Origin: Monoplex corrugatus
Taxonomy: Eukaryota > Mollusca > Gastropoda > Littorinimorpha > Ranellidae
DNA: 64,000 bases
Reading direction: 5' to 3'
NCBI GenBank assembly: GCA_030674185.1
Contig: JAPXFY010000031.1
Location: forward strand, 37,743,862 to 37,807,861
Of the stretch, positions 31,930 to 44,299 are shown piece by piece. The notes under the pieces were generated by a model. That model was not told the origin of the DNA and ran no database searches. It worked only from the letters and a program-made list of their open reading frames with translations. How positions within the stretch are numbered: position 1 is the first letter of the stretch; each line of letters begins with the position of its first letter. A program made the translations under genes and the position numbers.

Positions 31930-34355
31930 TTTATTGTGTATGTTGGTGTATATGTTGATGTGTATGTTGGTGTGTATGTTGATGTGTATGTTGGTGTGTA
32001 TGTTGGTGTGTATGTTGGTGTGTATGTTGGTGTGTATGTTGATGTGTATGTTGGTGTGTATGTTGGTGTGTATGTTGATGTGTATGTTGGTGTGTATGTT
32101 GGTGTGTATGTTGGTGTGTATGTTGATGTGTATGTTGGTGTGTATGTTGGTGTGTATGTTGATGTGTATGTTGGTGTGTATTTTGGTGTGTATGTTGATG
32201 TGTATGTTGATGTGTATATTGGTGTGTATGTTGATGTGCACATGTATGTTGATGTGCATATGTATGTTGATGTGTATGTTGATGTGCGTGTGTATGTTGA
32301 TGTGCATGTTGATGTGTATGTTGATGTGCATGTTGATGTGTATGTTGATGTGTATGTTGATGTGTATGTTGATGTGCGTGTGTATGTTGATGTGTATGTT
32401 GATGTGTATGTTGATGTGCGTGTGTATGTTGGTGTGCATATGTATGTTGATGTGTATGTTGATGTGCATGTTGATGTGTATGTTGGTGTGCATATGTATG
32501 TTGATGTGTATGTTGATGTGCGTGTGTATGTTGATGTGTATGTTGGTGTGCATGTTGATGTGCGTGTGTATGTTGATGTGTATGTTGATGTGTATGTTGG
32601 TGTGTATGTTGGTGTGCATATGTATGTTGATGTGTATGTTGATGTGCATGTTGATGTGTATGTTGGTGTGCATATGTATGTTGATGTGTATGTTGATGTG
32701 CGTGTGTATGTTGATGTGTATGTTGGTGTGCATATGTATGTTGATGTGTATGTTGATGTGTATGTTGATGTGTATGTTGGTGTGCATATGTATGTTGATG
32801 TGTATGTTGATGTGTATGTTGGTGTGTATGTTGATGTGTATGTTGATGTGTATGTTGATGTGTATGTTGGTGTGTATGTTGATGTGTATGTTGATGTGTA
32901 TGTTGATGTGCGTGTGTATGTTGATGTGTATGTTGATGTGTATGTTGATGTGCGTGTGTATGTTGATGTGTATGTTGATGTGTATGTTGATGTGCATGTT
33001 GATGTGTATGTTGGTGTGCATATGTATGTTGATGTGTATGTTGATGTGCGTGTGTATGTTGATGTGTATGTTGGTGTGCATGTTGATGTGCGTGTGTATG
33101 TTGATGTGTATGTTGGTGTGTATGTTGGTGTGTATGTTGGTGTGTATGTTGGTGTGCATATGTATGTTGATGTGTATGTTGATGTGCATGTTGATGTGCA
33201 TGTTGATGTGCATGTTGGTGTGCATATGTATGTTGATGTGTATGTTGATGTGTATGTTGGTGTGTATGTTGGTGTGCATATGTATGTTGATGTGTATGTT
33301 GATGTGCATGTTGATGTGCATGTTGGTGTGCATATGTATGTTGATGTGTATGTTGATGTGTATGTTGATGTGTACGTTGGTGTGTGTGTTGATGTGCGTG
33401 TTAATGTGTGTGTTGATGTGTATGTTGATGTGTGTGTTGATGTGTGTGTTGATGTGCGTGTTAATGTGTATGTTGATGTGTATGTTGATGTGTATGTTGA
33501 TGTGTATGTTGATGTGTATGTTGATGTGTATGTTGATGTGTATGTTGATGTGCATGTTGATGTGTATGTTGATGTGCATGTTGATATGTATGTTGATGTG
33601 CATGTTGATATGCATGTTGATGTGTATGTTGATGTGTATGTTGATGTGTATGTTGATGTGTATGTTGATGTGTATGTGATGTGATAATTGCATGTTGATG
33701 TGTATGTTGATGTGTATGTTGATGTGCATGTTGATGTGTATGTTGGTGTGTATGTATGATATGCATGTTGATGTGTATGTTGATGTGTATGTTGATGTGC
33801 ATGTTGATGTGTATGTTGATGTGCATGTTGATGTGCATGTTGATATGCATGTTGATGTGTATGTTGATGTGATGTTTGATTTTGCATGTTATATGTGTAT
33901 GTTTGATGTGATGTTGATGTGCATGTTGATGTGTATGTTGATGTGTATGTTGATGTGTATGTTGATGTGTATGTTTGATGTGTATGTTGATGTGTATGTT
34001 GATGTGTATGTTGATATGTATGTTGATGTGTATGTTGATTGTATGTTAATGTGTATGTTGATGTGTATGTTGATGTGTATGTTGATGTGTATGTTGATAT
34101 GTATGTTAATATGTATGTTAATGTGTATGTTGATGTGCATGTTGATATGTATGTTAATATGTATGTTAATGTGTATGTTGATGTGCATGTTGATATGTAT
34201 GTTAATATGTATGTTATGTGTATGTTGATGTGTATGTATGATGTGTATGTTGATGTGCATGTTGATGTGTATGTTGATGTGCATGTTTATGTTGATGTGC
34301 ATGTTTATGTTGATGTGCATGTTGATGTGTATGTTGATGTGTGTGTTGATGTGTG
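31930..34355. repeat. Minisatellite, 12-bp unit, about 200 copies
   Basis: The unit is TGTATGTTGATG with G/T (TTGGTG), T/C (TGCATG) and CGTG variants. Long frames of hundreds of codons run on both strands (VDVYVDVY, MLMCMLVC, TSTYTSTY, HINIHINI) only because the unit lacks stops; 12 is a multiple of 3, so peptide repeats result. Confidence 0.95.
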
Positions 34356-34645
34356 TGTGCAGGCGTGAGAGTGTGTGAGAGAGGGATAAAGTGTGTTTAT
34401 TAACTTTGTTGTTTATTGTACATGTGTGTGTTGATGTGCATGTGTGTGCAGGTGTGAGAGTGTGTGAGAGAAGGATAAAGTGTGTGTTAACTTTATTGCT
34501 TCCCTATCACATGATGTACAGGCAGTCAAGATGCTCCATGGTGCATGGCCCTCAGCCACTCTGCTGGTGTCATTCTGTCTGCTTTTGTCTAGTGAGAGGT
34601 CCCTTTCCTCTGTCTGTCACCAACTTGATAGAAAGAGAGAGTAAG

Positions 34646-34879
34646 TTAACCCTTTGACTTCCAGACCCTGTCCACCAGCATCCTACTTTGTCAACCATTC
34701 TAGCAAAGCAAAAAACGTAATGCTTTGACTCCCTCATCCTATCCACTACATTGTCAACCATACTAGCAAAGCAAAAACTGAATCCTTTGAAGCTAACGGA
34801 TAGGGTGAGGGAGTCAAAGGGTTAATATTCTCTGTGTGTGTGGCAGTTGGTGGATAGAGTGTGAAAGACAAAAGGTTAA
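34646..34879. mobile_element. piggyBac-like fold-back MITE, composite copy
   Basis: TTAACCCTTTGACTTCCAGA at left, CATCCTACTTTGTCAACCAT arm, an internal partial duplication (TTGTCAACCATACTAGCAAA), then GGGAGTCAAAGGGTTAA and a final AGTTGGTGGATAGAGTGTGA arm. Confidence 0.75.
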
Positions 34880-35087
34880 CCTGACAGCAAATGATTTATA
34901 ATGATAATGATCAGCTGAAGTGTTTTCCATGGTAGGTTGGGCATTTTATCAGTGATTGGATTGCCCAAGTGGAGCTTAATAAACTGATCTGTTCAGTGTA
35001 ATACAGTTTCAGTACATTATAATGTTGCTGAGTACAAAACTTTGTTACGGTACCTATATATTAGGCCAGTAAACAGAAAGCATTTGG

Positions 35088-35872
35088 TCTGGTCGGCATA
35101 CAGGTAGAGCTCCTGGTTGGCATACAGGTACAGCTCCTGGTCGGCATACAGGTACAGCTCCTGGTCGGCATACAGGTACAGCTCCTGGTTGGCATACAGG
35201 TAGAGCTCCTGGTCGGCATACAGGTAGAATTCCTGGTTGGCATACAGGTAAAAATCCTGGTTGGCATACAGGTAAAAATCCTGGTCGGCATACAGGTAGA
35301 GCTGCTGGTTGGCATACAGGTAGACCTTCTGGTTGGCATACAGGTACAGCTCCTGGTTGGCATACAGGTAGACTTTTTGGTCGGCATACAAGTACAGCTC
35401 CTGATTGGCATACAGGTACAGCTTCTGGTTGGCATGCAGGTACAGCTCCTGGTTGGCATACAGGTAGACTTTCTGGTTGGCATATAGGTAGACCTGGTTG
35501 GCATACAGGTACAGCTCCTGGTTGGCATACAGGTAGACCTGGTTGGCATACAGGTAGACCTTCTGGTTGGCATACAGGTAAACCTGGTTGGCATACAGGT
35601 AGACCTTCTGGTTGGCATACAGGTAGACTTTCTGGTTGGCATATAGGTAGACCTGGTTGGCATACAGGTAGACTTTCTGGCATACAGGTAGAGCTCCTGG
35701 TTGGCATACAGGTAGACTTTCTGGTTGGCATACAGGTAGAGCTGGTTGGCATACAGGTAGAGCTCCTGGTTGGCAGTCAGGTAGAGCTGCTGGTTGGCAT
35801 ACAGGTAGACCTGGTTGGCATACAGGTAGACCTTCTGGTTGGCATACAGGTAGAACTCCTGGTTGGCATACA
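35088..35872. repeat. Minisatellite, 24-bp unit (21/18-bp variants), about 34 copies
   Basis: The unit is CTGGTTGGCATACAGGTAGA GCTC, with GGTCGG and CAGCTC variants. Open on the minus strand in several frames as an artefact. Confidence 0.93.
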
Positions 35873-35954
35873 GATCCGACTTGTTTTTCAGCCCCTTTTG
35901 AAGGACCAGACGTTCAGTTTGACTTTTCTGTCAAACTGAGGGGGAAAAAGTCGA

Positions 35955-36030
35955 GGCTTCTATGGGAAACGAACCCTGAAACCTCAAGTTTGATTATTGG
36001 CAGGCGAATGTCTGAACCGTTCTGCCATTT
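35955..36030 (-). mobile_element. tRNA-like sequence (probable SINE head)
   Basis: On the minus strand an A-box TGGCAGAACGG is followed, about 45 bases later, by GGGTTCGTTTCCC, close to the B-box consensus. It lacks a clean acceptor stem, so a SINE head or tRNA relic is more likely than a tRNA gene. Confidence 0.45.
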
Positions 36031-36437
36031 TCCTGTTTGTGAAAAACTTTGTGCTTGTGGCTTGTGGTTCACATACCTGTGAAAGGATACCTACCTAACA
36101 GTTCATGTTAAGAGTTGGGGAAGGAAAACCAGTGACAGAAAGGAATCGGGCACCATCCTTATATTGCTAGCGGCTAAGAAAAGGTCAGAACTTTGCCACC
36201 TTGTTGCCCAGACTTTTTTTAAAATTTTTTTTTTTAATGAATGGGTAATTGAGTCAGCTAGTTTGTGTTGCCCATTTTACCAGTATTTACTAACACTTCC
36301 TAAACTGTAAAGGACAATCATGTGGACGTTGTTATTTTTGGGTTTGTTCACTTTTTATTCATTTATTTATAATTATTGATATGTTCATTATCTATTTTTA
36401 AAGATTTTGTTCATTTATTTTTTGTTATGGATTTGTT

Positions 36438-36600
36438 TATTATACTTACCTTGGCTCACAAATGCAACTAGCGGCAGCGGTTTGCTCTAAAATTACGTTT
36501 AATCTAACATACTTACCGTGGCTCACTGATGCAATAAGCGGCAAACCGCTGCCGCTTATTGCATTTGTGAGCCACGGTAAGTATGTTAGATTACACATAA
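36438..36600. repeat. Near-perfect hairpin with an extra third arm
   Basis: TCTAACATACTTACCGTGGC at 36505 pairs with GCCACGGTAAGTATGTTAGA ending near 36592, with arms of about 44 bp meeting at GCGGCAAACCGCTGCCGC. A further partial copy of the left arm (CTTACCTTGGCTCACAAATG) precedes it from 36446. Confidence 0.85.
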
Positions 36601-36716
36601 TTTTAGAAGGAAAATTTCCTTTTATTTTACTCACTGATTTGTCTAGCATTGATCTTTTCAAATTTTGTTTATTTATTTATTGCTTTTTCTGAAGAACTTT
36701 TCCTTTCCTTTTGCAT

Positions 36717-36953
36717 TTAACCCTTTGGCTCCTGCACCCTATTCGCCAGCATCCTGCATTGCCAACCATGCTTACAATGCAAAAACTTAACCCTTTGATT
36801 CCCTCACCCTATCCACCAGCTTCCTGCAATAACCCTTTGATTCCCACACCCTATCCACTGGCTTCCTGCAGGAAGCGGGTGGATTGGGTGAGGGAATCAA
36901 AGAGTTAAGTTTCTGCAGTTGGTGGATAGGGTGCAGGAGTCGAAGGGTTTTAA
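36717..36953. mobile_element. piggyBac-like fold-back MITE, composite copy
   Basis: TTAACCCTTTGGCTCCTGCA at left, two inner TTAACCCTTTGATTCCC-type starts, AGCGGGTGGATTGGGTGAGG in the centre, and CGAAGGGTTTTAA at the right end. Confidence 0.8.
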
Positions 36954-37354
36954 GCATGTCCATGCCCCAGAAGATCAGTCTGATGGCTGTGAATGAAGTA
37001 CATGATTTTCATCGTCATTTTTTTTCTTTTTCTTTTTTTTCCCGAGAGTTGTTCTTCAAGAGTTGCCTGTTTTTGGACACTGCTTGCTTCATTCCACTTT
37101 TTGAATGTCTTGACTTTTCTGCCATGAAGTTGATGATGTGTTCACTTTGAGATAATTCAATCACTGTGTTGTGTCTTTTTTTTTTTTGTACTGGTAGCAA
37201 TGTAAGTTGCCATGCTTGACCTTTTGTGTGTGTGTGTGAATCATTTAGTTGTAATGGCATTGCTGGCTGTTCAAATATTTTTGAGATTTGTCTTTTTTTG
37301 TTGTTTGTTTGTTTGGGGGCAATATTGTCAATGCTGAGGTTGGTTCCCCCTTTT

Positions 37355-37755
37355 AATCTTTCCATCAGCTTCCAACAGAAAAACTGATGGATAGGGCGAA
37401 GGAGTTAACCGGTTGTCTTTATATTGCTGTGTTGAATAGATATGTTGAAGGAGTTAAAGGGTTAAGTCTTTATATTGCTGTGTTGAATAGGTAGGGTGGA
37501 AGAGTTAAAGGGTTAAGTCTTTATATTGCTGTGTTGAATAGATAGGGTGAATAGGTAGGGTGGAAGAGTTAAAGGGTTAAGTCTTTATATTGCTGTGTTG
37601 AATAGATAGGGTGGAAGAGTTCAAGGATTAAGTCTTTATATTGCTGTGTTGAATGGATAGGGTGAAGGAGTTAAAGGGCAAAGTCCTTATATTGCTGTGT
37701 TGAATAGATAGGGTGGAAACGTTAAAGGGTAAAGTGATTATATTGCTGTGTTGAA
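37355..37755. repeat. 51-bp tandem array growing from a MITE end
   Basis: A MITE-like palindrome (CCATCAGCTTCCAACAG ... AACTGATGGATAGGGCG) is followed by about seven units of TCTTTATATTGCTGTGTTGA ATAGATAGGGTGGAAGAGTT AAAGGGTTAAG. Each unit carries the MITE right end GATAGGGTGxAxGAGTTAAAGGGTTAA. Confidence 0.85.
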
Positions 37756-37915
37756 CAGGAGAGACCTTGTCATGCTGAGAATTGTTCATCTCTTAAAAAT
37801 AAGTTGTTCCTGTTATTTTTGTCTGGTTGGGTGGTTGGTTATGTTTTTCTGAACAGGGAGATCTGGTTGAATGCTGAATGGACAGAGATTCCACTTTTCA
37901 ATTCGGTCTTACTGC

Positions 37916-38465
37916 GTAGGTTCCCCTGTTGGGATGCTGGGGGCTCTTTCAGTAAAGATAGTATCCCTACCTTCTGGAAATTCTGTGCTAGAAATTTCCT
38001 CTTTTCTGTCACTGTCTTTGTTTCTGTCTCCTTGTTTTCCTTTCTGTCATTTCTTCCTATCATTTTCTGCCTTGCTGGTCCATTCACCTGTATGTGTTTG
38101 ATAAGTCTTCCATACTTTCTCTTAGGATTGATACACGTATTAAGTGCATTTTTGGCTCTTGGGAAATGAGACATGCCAAAGCAATTTTAGGTCATTGAGG
38201 CCCGTTTTTATGTATGTTTTAGTGTCCTTAGTTGTGTTTAAATTTGTATTCAGGTATGGTTTTTAAATCCCCTGTGCGATAAATTGGACAGAGTGGTCAA
38301 TGCCAGTGGCATCTCCTTAGATTATATGTGCAAGTGCATTGATGTGTGTACTTTTTTCTTTTTGTTTCTTTTCCCCTGTTGAAATATAGTGTATGTTTTG
38401 AAATGATCATAGCCCTGATGTGGCTCTACACAGTCGGCTGGGCTTTAAACAAAAATAACAGTAAC
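37916..38465 (+). mobile_element. 530-bp dispersed element, near full-length copy
   Basis: From GGTTCCCCTGTTGGGATGCT to GTGGCTCTACACAGTCGGCT GGGCTTTAAAC with an AAAATAACAGTAAC tail. It carries one copy of the T-rich segment that is expanded at 7465-8450. Confidence 0.8.
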
Positions 38466-38707
38466 AGTGTAACTGCACAGGTTCAAGTCTAGCTCAAGGA
38501 AAACTTTGTGCATATGAATGGGTACTTTAACAGGTACTTTATCCTGTATAGGGTAGGGAAAGATAAAGCAGCGAAAGAGAGGAGATGTGCATAGCTCTCA
38601 TAATGCTGGCCCTATGAGAAAACTTGAGGTCTGTTCCACCTCACTCCTCTACAACCTCTTGAGTTATTGCTTTTGTTTTGTTTTGTTTTGTTTTGTTTTG
38701 TTTTGTT

Positions 38708-38894
38708 TTAACCCTTTGACTCCCATACCCTGTCCATCCAGCATTGCCAACAATGCTTGCAAAGCAAAAATTAACCCTTTGATTCCCACACTCTGTCCAC
38801 CAGCTTTCTACAGGAAGCTGGTGGATAGAGTGAGGGAATCAAAGGGTTAAGTTTTTGTAGTTGATGGGATAGGGTGCGGAAGTCAAATGAGTAA
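38708..38894. mobile_element. piggyBac-like fold-back MITE, composite copy
   Basis: TTAACCCTTTGACTCCCATA at left, inner palindrome TTAACCCTTTGATTCCCACA to GGGAATCAAAGGGTTAA, right arm GTTTTTGTAGTTGATGGGAT ending in a degraded GAGTAA. Confidence 0.8.
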
Positions 38895-38929
38895 CATGTA
38901 CAAAGTGGTAAAACTATTGAAAGTCAGTC

Positions 38930-39320
38930 GTTGGTATATAATTGGTGCCTTTGTGAATGTAGGGGAAATATTTTGAAGAGATGCTAGAATTAAATGAAAA
39001 TCTTAACAAAGCATTGGTGTTCAGTGTAAATAGAAATTTAGTGCATTTATGAATGCGGGGAAATGTTTTGAAGAGGTGTTAGAATTGATCAGAAATGTTA
39101 TTGAAGAGTTAGCATCAGTTTAAATATAATCAGTTGACATCAGTTTAGATATATAATCAGGACATTTGTGAATGTTGAGAAACGTTTTTGAAGAGATATT
39201 GGTTGAAAATTTTGTCAAAGAGTTATAGCATCAGTTTAAAGTATGTAATCAGTGCATTTTTGAATGTGCGGAAATGTTTTGAAGAGATGTTAAAATTGTT
39301 CGAAAATCTTACCAAGACTT
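38930..39320. repeat. Degenerate tandem repeat, about 80-100-bp unit
   Basis: About four to five diverged copies of a unit containing AGTGCATTTxTGAATGxGGG GAAATGTTTTGAAGAG and GTTAGAATTG. Confidence 0.65.
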
Positions 39321-39941
39321 GTGCTTTTCTTATGCTTTTGAATTTATTAGGGTTTTTTTATTATTTATTTTTTTATTTTTTATTTATTGAGTAGAATTTA
39401 TTTGTTGGTTTATTCATTATTTGTTTTATGGATAGAATTTTATGTTTTGAAAATGTAAGGGTCCTGGTTGCATGTTGAGTTGAAATATGAAAACTGCAAA
39501 CATGTACATGTGGTACCCAATCTTATTGTCTTTCCTGTCCTATTTTTTAGTGCTGAACTGAACTGGAATGGATACATTTGTGTGGTCATTTGCTGAAAAT
39601 ATTTGTGTGTTTTATTGTTGATACAATATTGCTTGAATAATGATGTTGACATTAAAATTTAAAATCTCTTCTTTTTATTCAGTGTGTACAAAATGTGCGT
39701 GCTTAAGAAAGAGAACATTTGAAAGGTTGATCAGTTTAGAAAACACACACAGACTGCATGAATCGCACATATACATACACTACACAAATCACAACCACAC
39801 AAACACACACACTTTGCAAATCGCATTATATACACACTGCACATATCACACACAAACACACATAGTGCACAAATCATACACACACACATACACACACACA
39901 AATGCACAAACCATACACATTGCACAAACCATACACACACA

Positions 39942-39980
<39 letters not shown>

Positions 39981-41745
39981 ACTCGCACATATGGACACTT
40001 AACATTTATTCTCCATCAAAACAAGAGAACAACAGCATATGTGTACACAATGAACCAGCATGAGTACGCAATTACCTAAACCGAGTACACGATGCACAAT
40101 GCACTAAACTTTCACAACAACAGGACTCTGAAACCACATTCTGCAGTATGTCATTCCAGTATATATCAAATGACTACATTTAACAAACAATATATATACA
40201 TGTATATTCATGAGAGAAAGAAATGGTGCTGCCTGCACTCTTTAAGATAAAACATTTAGTACTGGCAAGACAACATTTAACATATGCAATATACATTGGG
40301 TCCCGATTTTTCAATAATTAATTTTTGAAAAAAATTAATGATTATGATGAGATGCAAGAACAGAAATAATTTCTAGTACTTGTTTCTTGGTTTTTAAAAT
40401 TGTTATTCATCGTTGAGCTTTACGAAAGTGTATTTACAAAACATTGCTCATCCTGTGGATTTTTTAGACAATTTCTACAAAACAACAGGGGAGAAGTCCT
40501 GATTTATAACAATGGAAAAAAAAAGGAAATATGCTTTTTTTCCAAACACAGCAGCCAGACCACTGGCAACACATTGTAAGAAATAATAATTGAATAAACA
40601 GCGAAGTTAATAAATATCTCTTGAATAAATTTCCATACCTGTAATATGCATACTGAAGACCAGAATCATACTTGAAAAAAAAATCCTTTTGTTTCTCCAC
40701 TTGAAAAAAAAATCCTTTTGTTTCTCCACAAAATAAAACAGATTTGGTTCTAATCCTCAGAGCATGACTAGAAAGACGCACACACACAAAAATTATTATC
40801 ACATTTTTGAAACACTGAACATCACAGAATTACAATGGAAATGATAAAAATGCTAAACTCTTCATCAGTTGCAATAAGTTTTGCTAAATTAGTAATGATT
40901 GTGTTATTGAGACTGGCAATGAACAAGATTTTATGTTGCTGACTGGGACTGAACTCTGACATCATTTATTATTATTATTTTATTGTTATCATCATATCAT
41001 CACCATTTTTATTATTATTATCATTATTATTATTGTTATTATTACACCTCACCACTGAGCAGACAATCACCTCCCTTAAAGAACCTCTTCAGAGATGTCC
41101 CTCCAGATGCAATTTTCCATTTTTTTCCCCCAAGAGATCAATAGATTTCACCTGGTATGATTTTACACAGGTATGTTATTGTTTAACCATATTGTAGACT
41201 TGGAAAGATAACAGTGAGCATGATATTTGACTTTTAAAATTTTTGTTTTTTTAACCTGGGTATCGTTTTTAATGTGGTGTTAGCCCCGATATGGCTTTAG
41301 TAGTCGGCTGGGTTATAAGCAACATGAACCTGAACCCAGCTCCTGAGCACTACACAGTATCCGCTTTGGCCAAGCAAAGGGGGGTAAAGGGGAGGGGGGC
41401 TGTCAATGCAGTGCATGATCCATTAAAAACAACAATCAGCCAAAAAGCAAATATCAACGATATTCCTACAGTCCTGAGCCAGGACGTATGAGAGTGAAGT
41501 GGTAGAGATGGACTGTGTAACTCTCAGGTCAGCTTTTCTCAAGGCAGACCCCTTTCCTTTCCCTCATTGCTCTCTACCTTTCTCAGCTGTAAAAAGGGTT
41601 AGGTATCCTTTCATAGCTGGAGGACTGGAGGTAGCATGAATAAAAAAAAGTTTGCCAGACTGGTTCAAATCCCCCCAGTCAAAGGCATGAGTTTTAACCT
41701 GTGTACCCACCAAAAGCATATTCCAGTCATCTTCAATGGTGAATG
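39320..41745. other. Intergenic, mostly unrecognised
   Basis: Contains a (CA)n-rich tract (39745-39990), a 29-bp tandem duplication at about 40669-40730, AT-rich unique sequence, and a diverged dispersed-element fragment at about 41050-41320 (GAGATCAATAGATTTCACCT, GATATGGCTTTAGTAGTCGG CTGGG). No gene seen. Confidence 0.6.
39745..39990. repeat. (CA)n-rich tract
   Basis: Interrupted CA repeats with ATACACA and CACAAATC variants. Confidence 0.88.
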
Positions 41746-41751
41746 ACCCCA

Positions 41752-43110
41752 TTATCTGTAGTGCGGTGATTATCCCCATTATCTGCAGTATAGTGGTTAT
41801 CATCCCTATTATCTGCAGTATAGTGGTTGTTATCTCCATTATCTGTAGTATAGTGGTTATTATCTCCATTATCTGCAGTATAGTGATTATTATCTCCATT
41901 ATCTGCAGTATAGTGATTATTATCTCCATTATCTGCAGTATAGTGGTTATTATCTCCATTATCTGCAGTATAGTGATTATTATCTCCATTATCTGCAGTA
42001 TAGTGATTATTATCTCCATTATCTGCAGTATAGTGATTATTATCTCCATTATCTGCAGTATAGTGGTTATTATCTCCATTATCTGCAGTATAGTGGTTAT
42101 TATCTCCATTATCTGCAGTATAGTGGTTATCATCCCTATTATCTGCAGTATAGTGATTATTATCTCCATCATCTGCAGTATAGTGGTTATTATCTCCATT
42201 ATCTGCAGTATAGAGGTTATTATCTCCATTATCTGCAGTATAGTGATTATTATCTCCATTATCTGCAGTATAGTGGTTATTATCTCCATTATCTGCAGTA
42301 TAGTGGTTATCATCCCTATTATCTGCAGTATAGTGATTATTATCTCCATTATCTGCAGTATAGTGGTTGTTATCTCCATTATCTGCAGTATAGTGGTTAT
42401 TATCTCCATTATCTGCAGTATAGTGATTATTATCTCCATTATCTGCAGTATAGTGATTATTATCTCCATTATCTGCAGTATAGTGATTATTATCTCCATT
42501 ATCTGCAGTATAGTGGTTGTTATCTCTATTATCTGCAGTATAGTGGTTGTTATCTCCATTATCTGCAGTATAGTGGTTATTATCTCCATTATCTGCAGTA
42601 CTGTAGTTATTATCTCCATTATCTGCAGTATACTGGTTATTATCTCCATTATCTGCAGTCTAGTGATTATTATCTCAACTATCTGCAGTATAGTGGTTAT
42701 CTCCATTATCTGCAGTATAGTGGTTATCTCCATTATCTGCAGTATAGTGGTTATCTTCATTATCTGCAGTATAGTGGTTATCTTCATTATCTGCAGTACT
42801 GTGGTTATTATCTCCATTATCTGTAGTATAGTGGTTATTATCTGCAGTAAAGTGGTTATCTCCATTATCTGCAGTAAAGTGGTTATCTCCATTATCTGCA
42901 GTATAGTGGTTGTTATCTCCATTACCTGCAGTATATAGTGGTTGTTATCTCCATTATCTGCAGTATAGTGGTTATCTCCATTATCTGCAGTATAGTGGTT
43001 ATGGTTATTATCTCCATTATCTGCAGTACAGTTATCTCCATTATCTGCAGTATAGTGGTTATTATCTCCATTATCTGCAGTATAGTGGTTATTATCTCCA
43101 TTATCTTTAC
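41752..43110. repeat. Minisatellite, 30-bp unit, about 45 copies
   Basis: The unit is ATTATCTGCAGTATAGTGGT TATTATCTCC, with G/A at one site and 24- to 27-bp variants near the right end. It contains a PstI site (CTGCAG). Frames on both strands are open artefacts of Ile/Cys/Val repeats. Confidence 0.95.
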
Positions 43111-43130
43111 AAAGGTCATTATCACCCTTA

Positions 43131-43260
43131 TTTTACAGCCCTGATATCACAATGGCTCAGAGCATTTGGCTGGGCTTTAAATGATAATAATAATGATCAT
43201 CATCATAACAACAACATAATAATAACAGTAGTTGTAATAATAATAATAATAATAATAACC
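43131..43260 (+). mobile_element. 530-bp dispersed element, 3' end with (AAT)n tail
   Basis: AGCCCTGATATCACAATGGC TCAGAGCATTTGGCTGGGCT TTAAAT, followed by AATAATAATAATAATAATAA. Confidence 0.6.
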
Positions 43261-43292
43261 TTGGATGTTGTGGCATGCAACAGCTATACCTG

Positions 43293-43442
43293 TTAACCCT
43301 TTGACTCCCACACCCCATCCACCAGCTTCTTGCAGGAAGTTGGTGGATGGGGTGAGGGAGCCAAAGGGTCAAATTTTTGCTTTGCTAGCATGGTTGACAA
43401 TGCAGGATGCTGGTGGACAGGGCGCGGGAGTCAAAGGGTTAA
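43293..43442. mobile_element. piggyBac-like fold-back MITE (inner palindrome plus right arm)
   Basis: TTAACCCTTTGACTCCCACA to GGGAGCCAAAGGGTCAA, then TTTTTGCTTTGCTAGCATGG TTGACAATGCAGGATGCTGG and GGGAGTCAAAGGGTTAA. The left outer arm is absent. Confidence 0.82.
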
Positions 43443-43520
43443 TTGTAATCATATCATAATGTGTGTATCGCAAGGACAATGTAGGGCATCCCGCATAGAC
43501 CACAATTCTAGACATTCTGT

Positions 43521-43613
43521 ACACACACACACATACATACACACACACACATACATACATACACACACACACACACATAGACACACACGCACATACACAC
43601 ACATAATACACAC

Positions 43614-43644
<31 letters not shown>

Positions 43645-43836
43645 TACATACATACACACACACATACATACACACACATATACATATACACACCACATAA
43701 TACACACATACATACACACACACACATAGACACACACATAATACACACACATACATACATACACAAACACACACACATAATACACACACACAACACACAC
43801 ACACAAACACACACACACAACACACACACAACACAC

Positions 43837-43868
<32 letters not shown>

Positions 43869-43878
43869 ACACACACAC

Positions 43879-43936
<58 letters not shown>
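43521..43936. repeat. (CA)n microsatellite with ATACATA interruptions
   Basis: About 415 bp of CA repeats, pure at the right end (43845-43935). Confidence 0.93.
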
Positions 43937-43937
<1 letters not shown>

Positions 43938-44234
43938 CACATGCACTAAGATGAAATAACAAGAAAGGAAACCTCAATGACTGGTAAGATTAGAGCTAAA
44001 ATTCGATCAGCCATCTGGCGAGTTGTGAAATCTGTACCACCTCCCTCCCCTACAACCCAGCTTTGAGCACCTTTGCCTTGATTTGTTTGTTTGTTTGTTT
44101 GTTGTTTGGGTTTTGGTTTTTGGTTTGATTTTACAGGACTGAAAACAATAGAAATGGGAAATTATGATGAATTCTGCCATTTTGTCTTTGAACACCTTCC
44201 ATAACTACAAGAACAACATGAATGCCTGGTTATC

Positions 44235-44238
<4 letters not shown>

Positions 44239-44277
<39 letters not shown>
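44239..44277. repeat. (TA)n microsatellite
   Basis: About 19 TA units just left of the MITE at 44300. Confidence 0.92.
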
Positions 44278-44281
<4 letters not shown>

Positions 44282-44299
44282 CAAAACATACACATATAT

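Noticed and set aside
31755..33887. Very long Thr/Tyr/Ser-rich and His/Ile/Asn-rich frames on both strands
   Set aside because: They are translations of a 12-bp tandem repeat without stop codons; codon use follows the repeat, not a protein.
41564..42938. 400-450-codon Ile/Thr/Cys frames on both strands
   Set aside because: A 30-bp minisatellite; the unit is a multiple of three and lacks stops.
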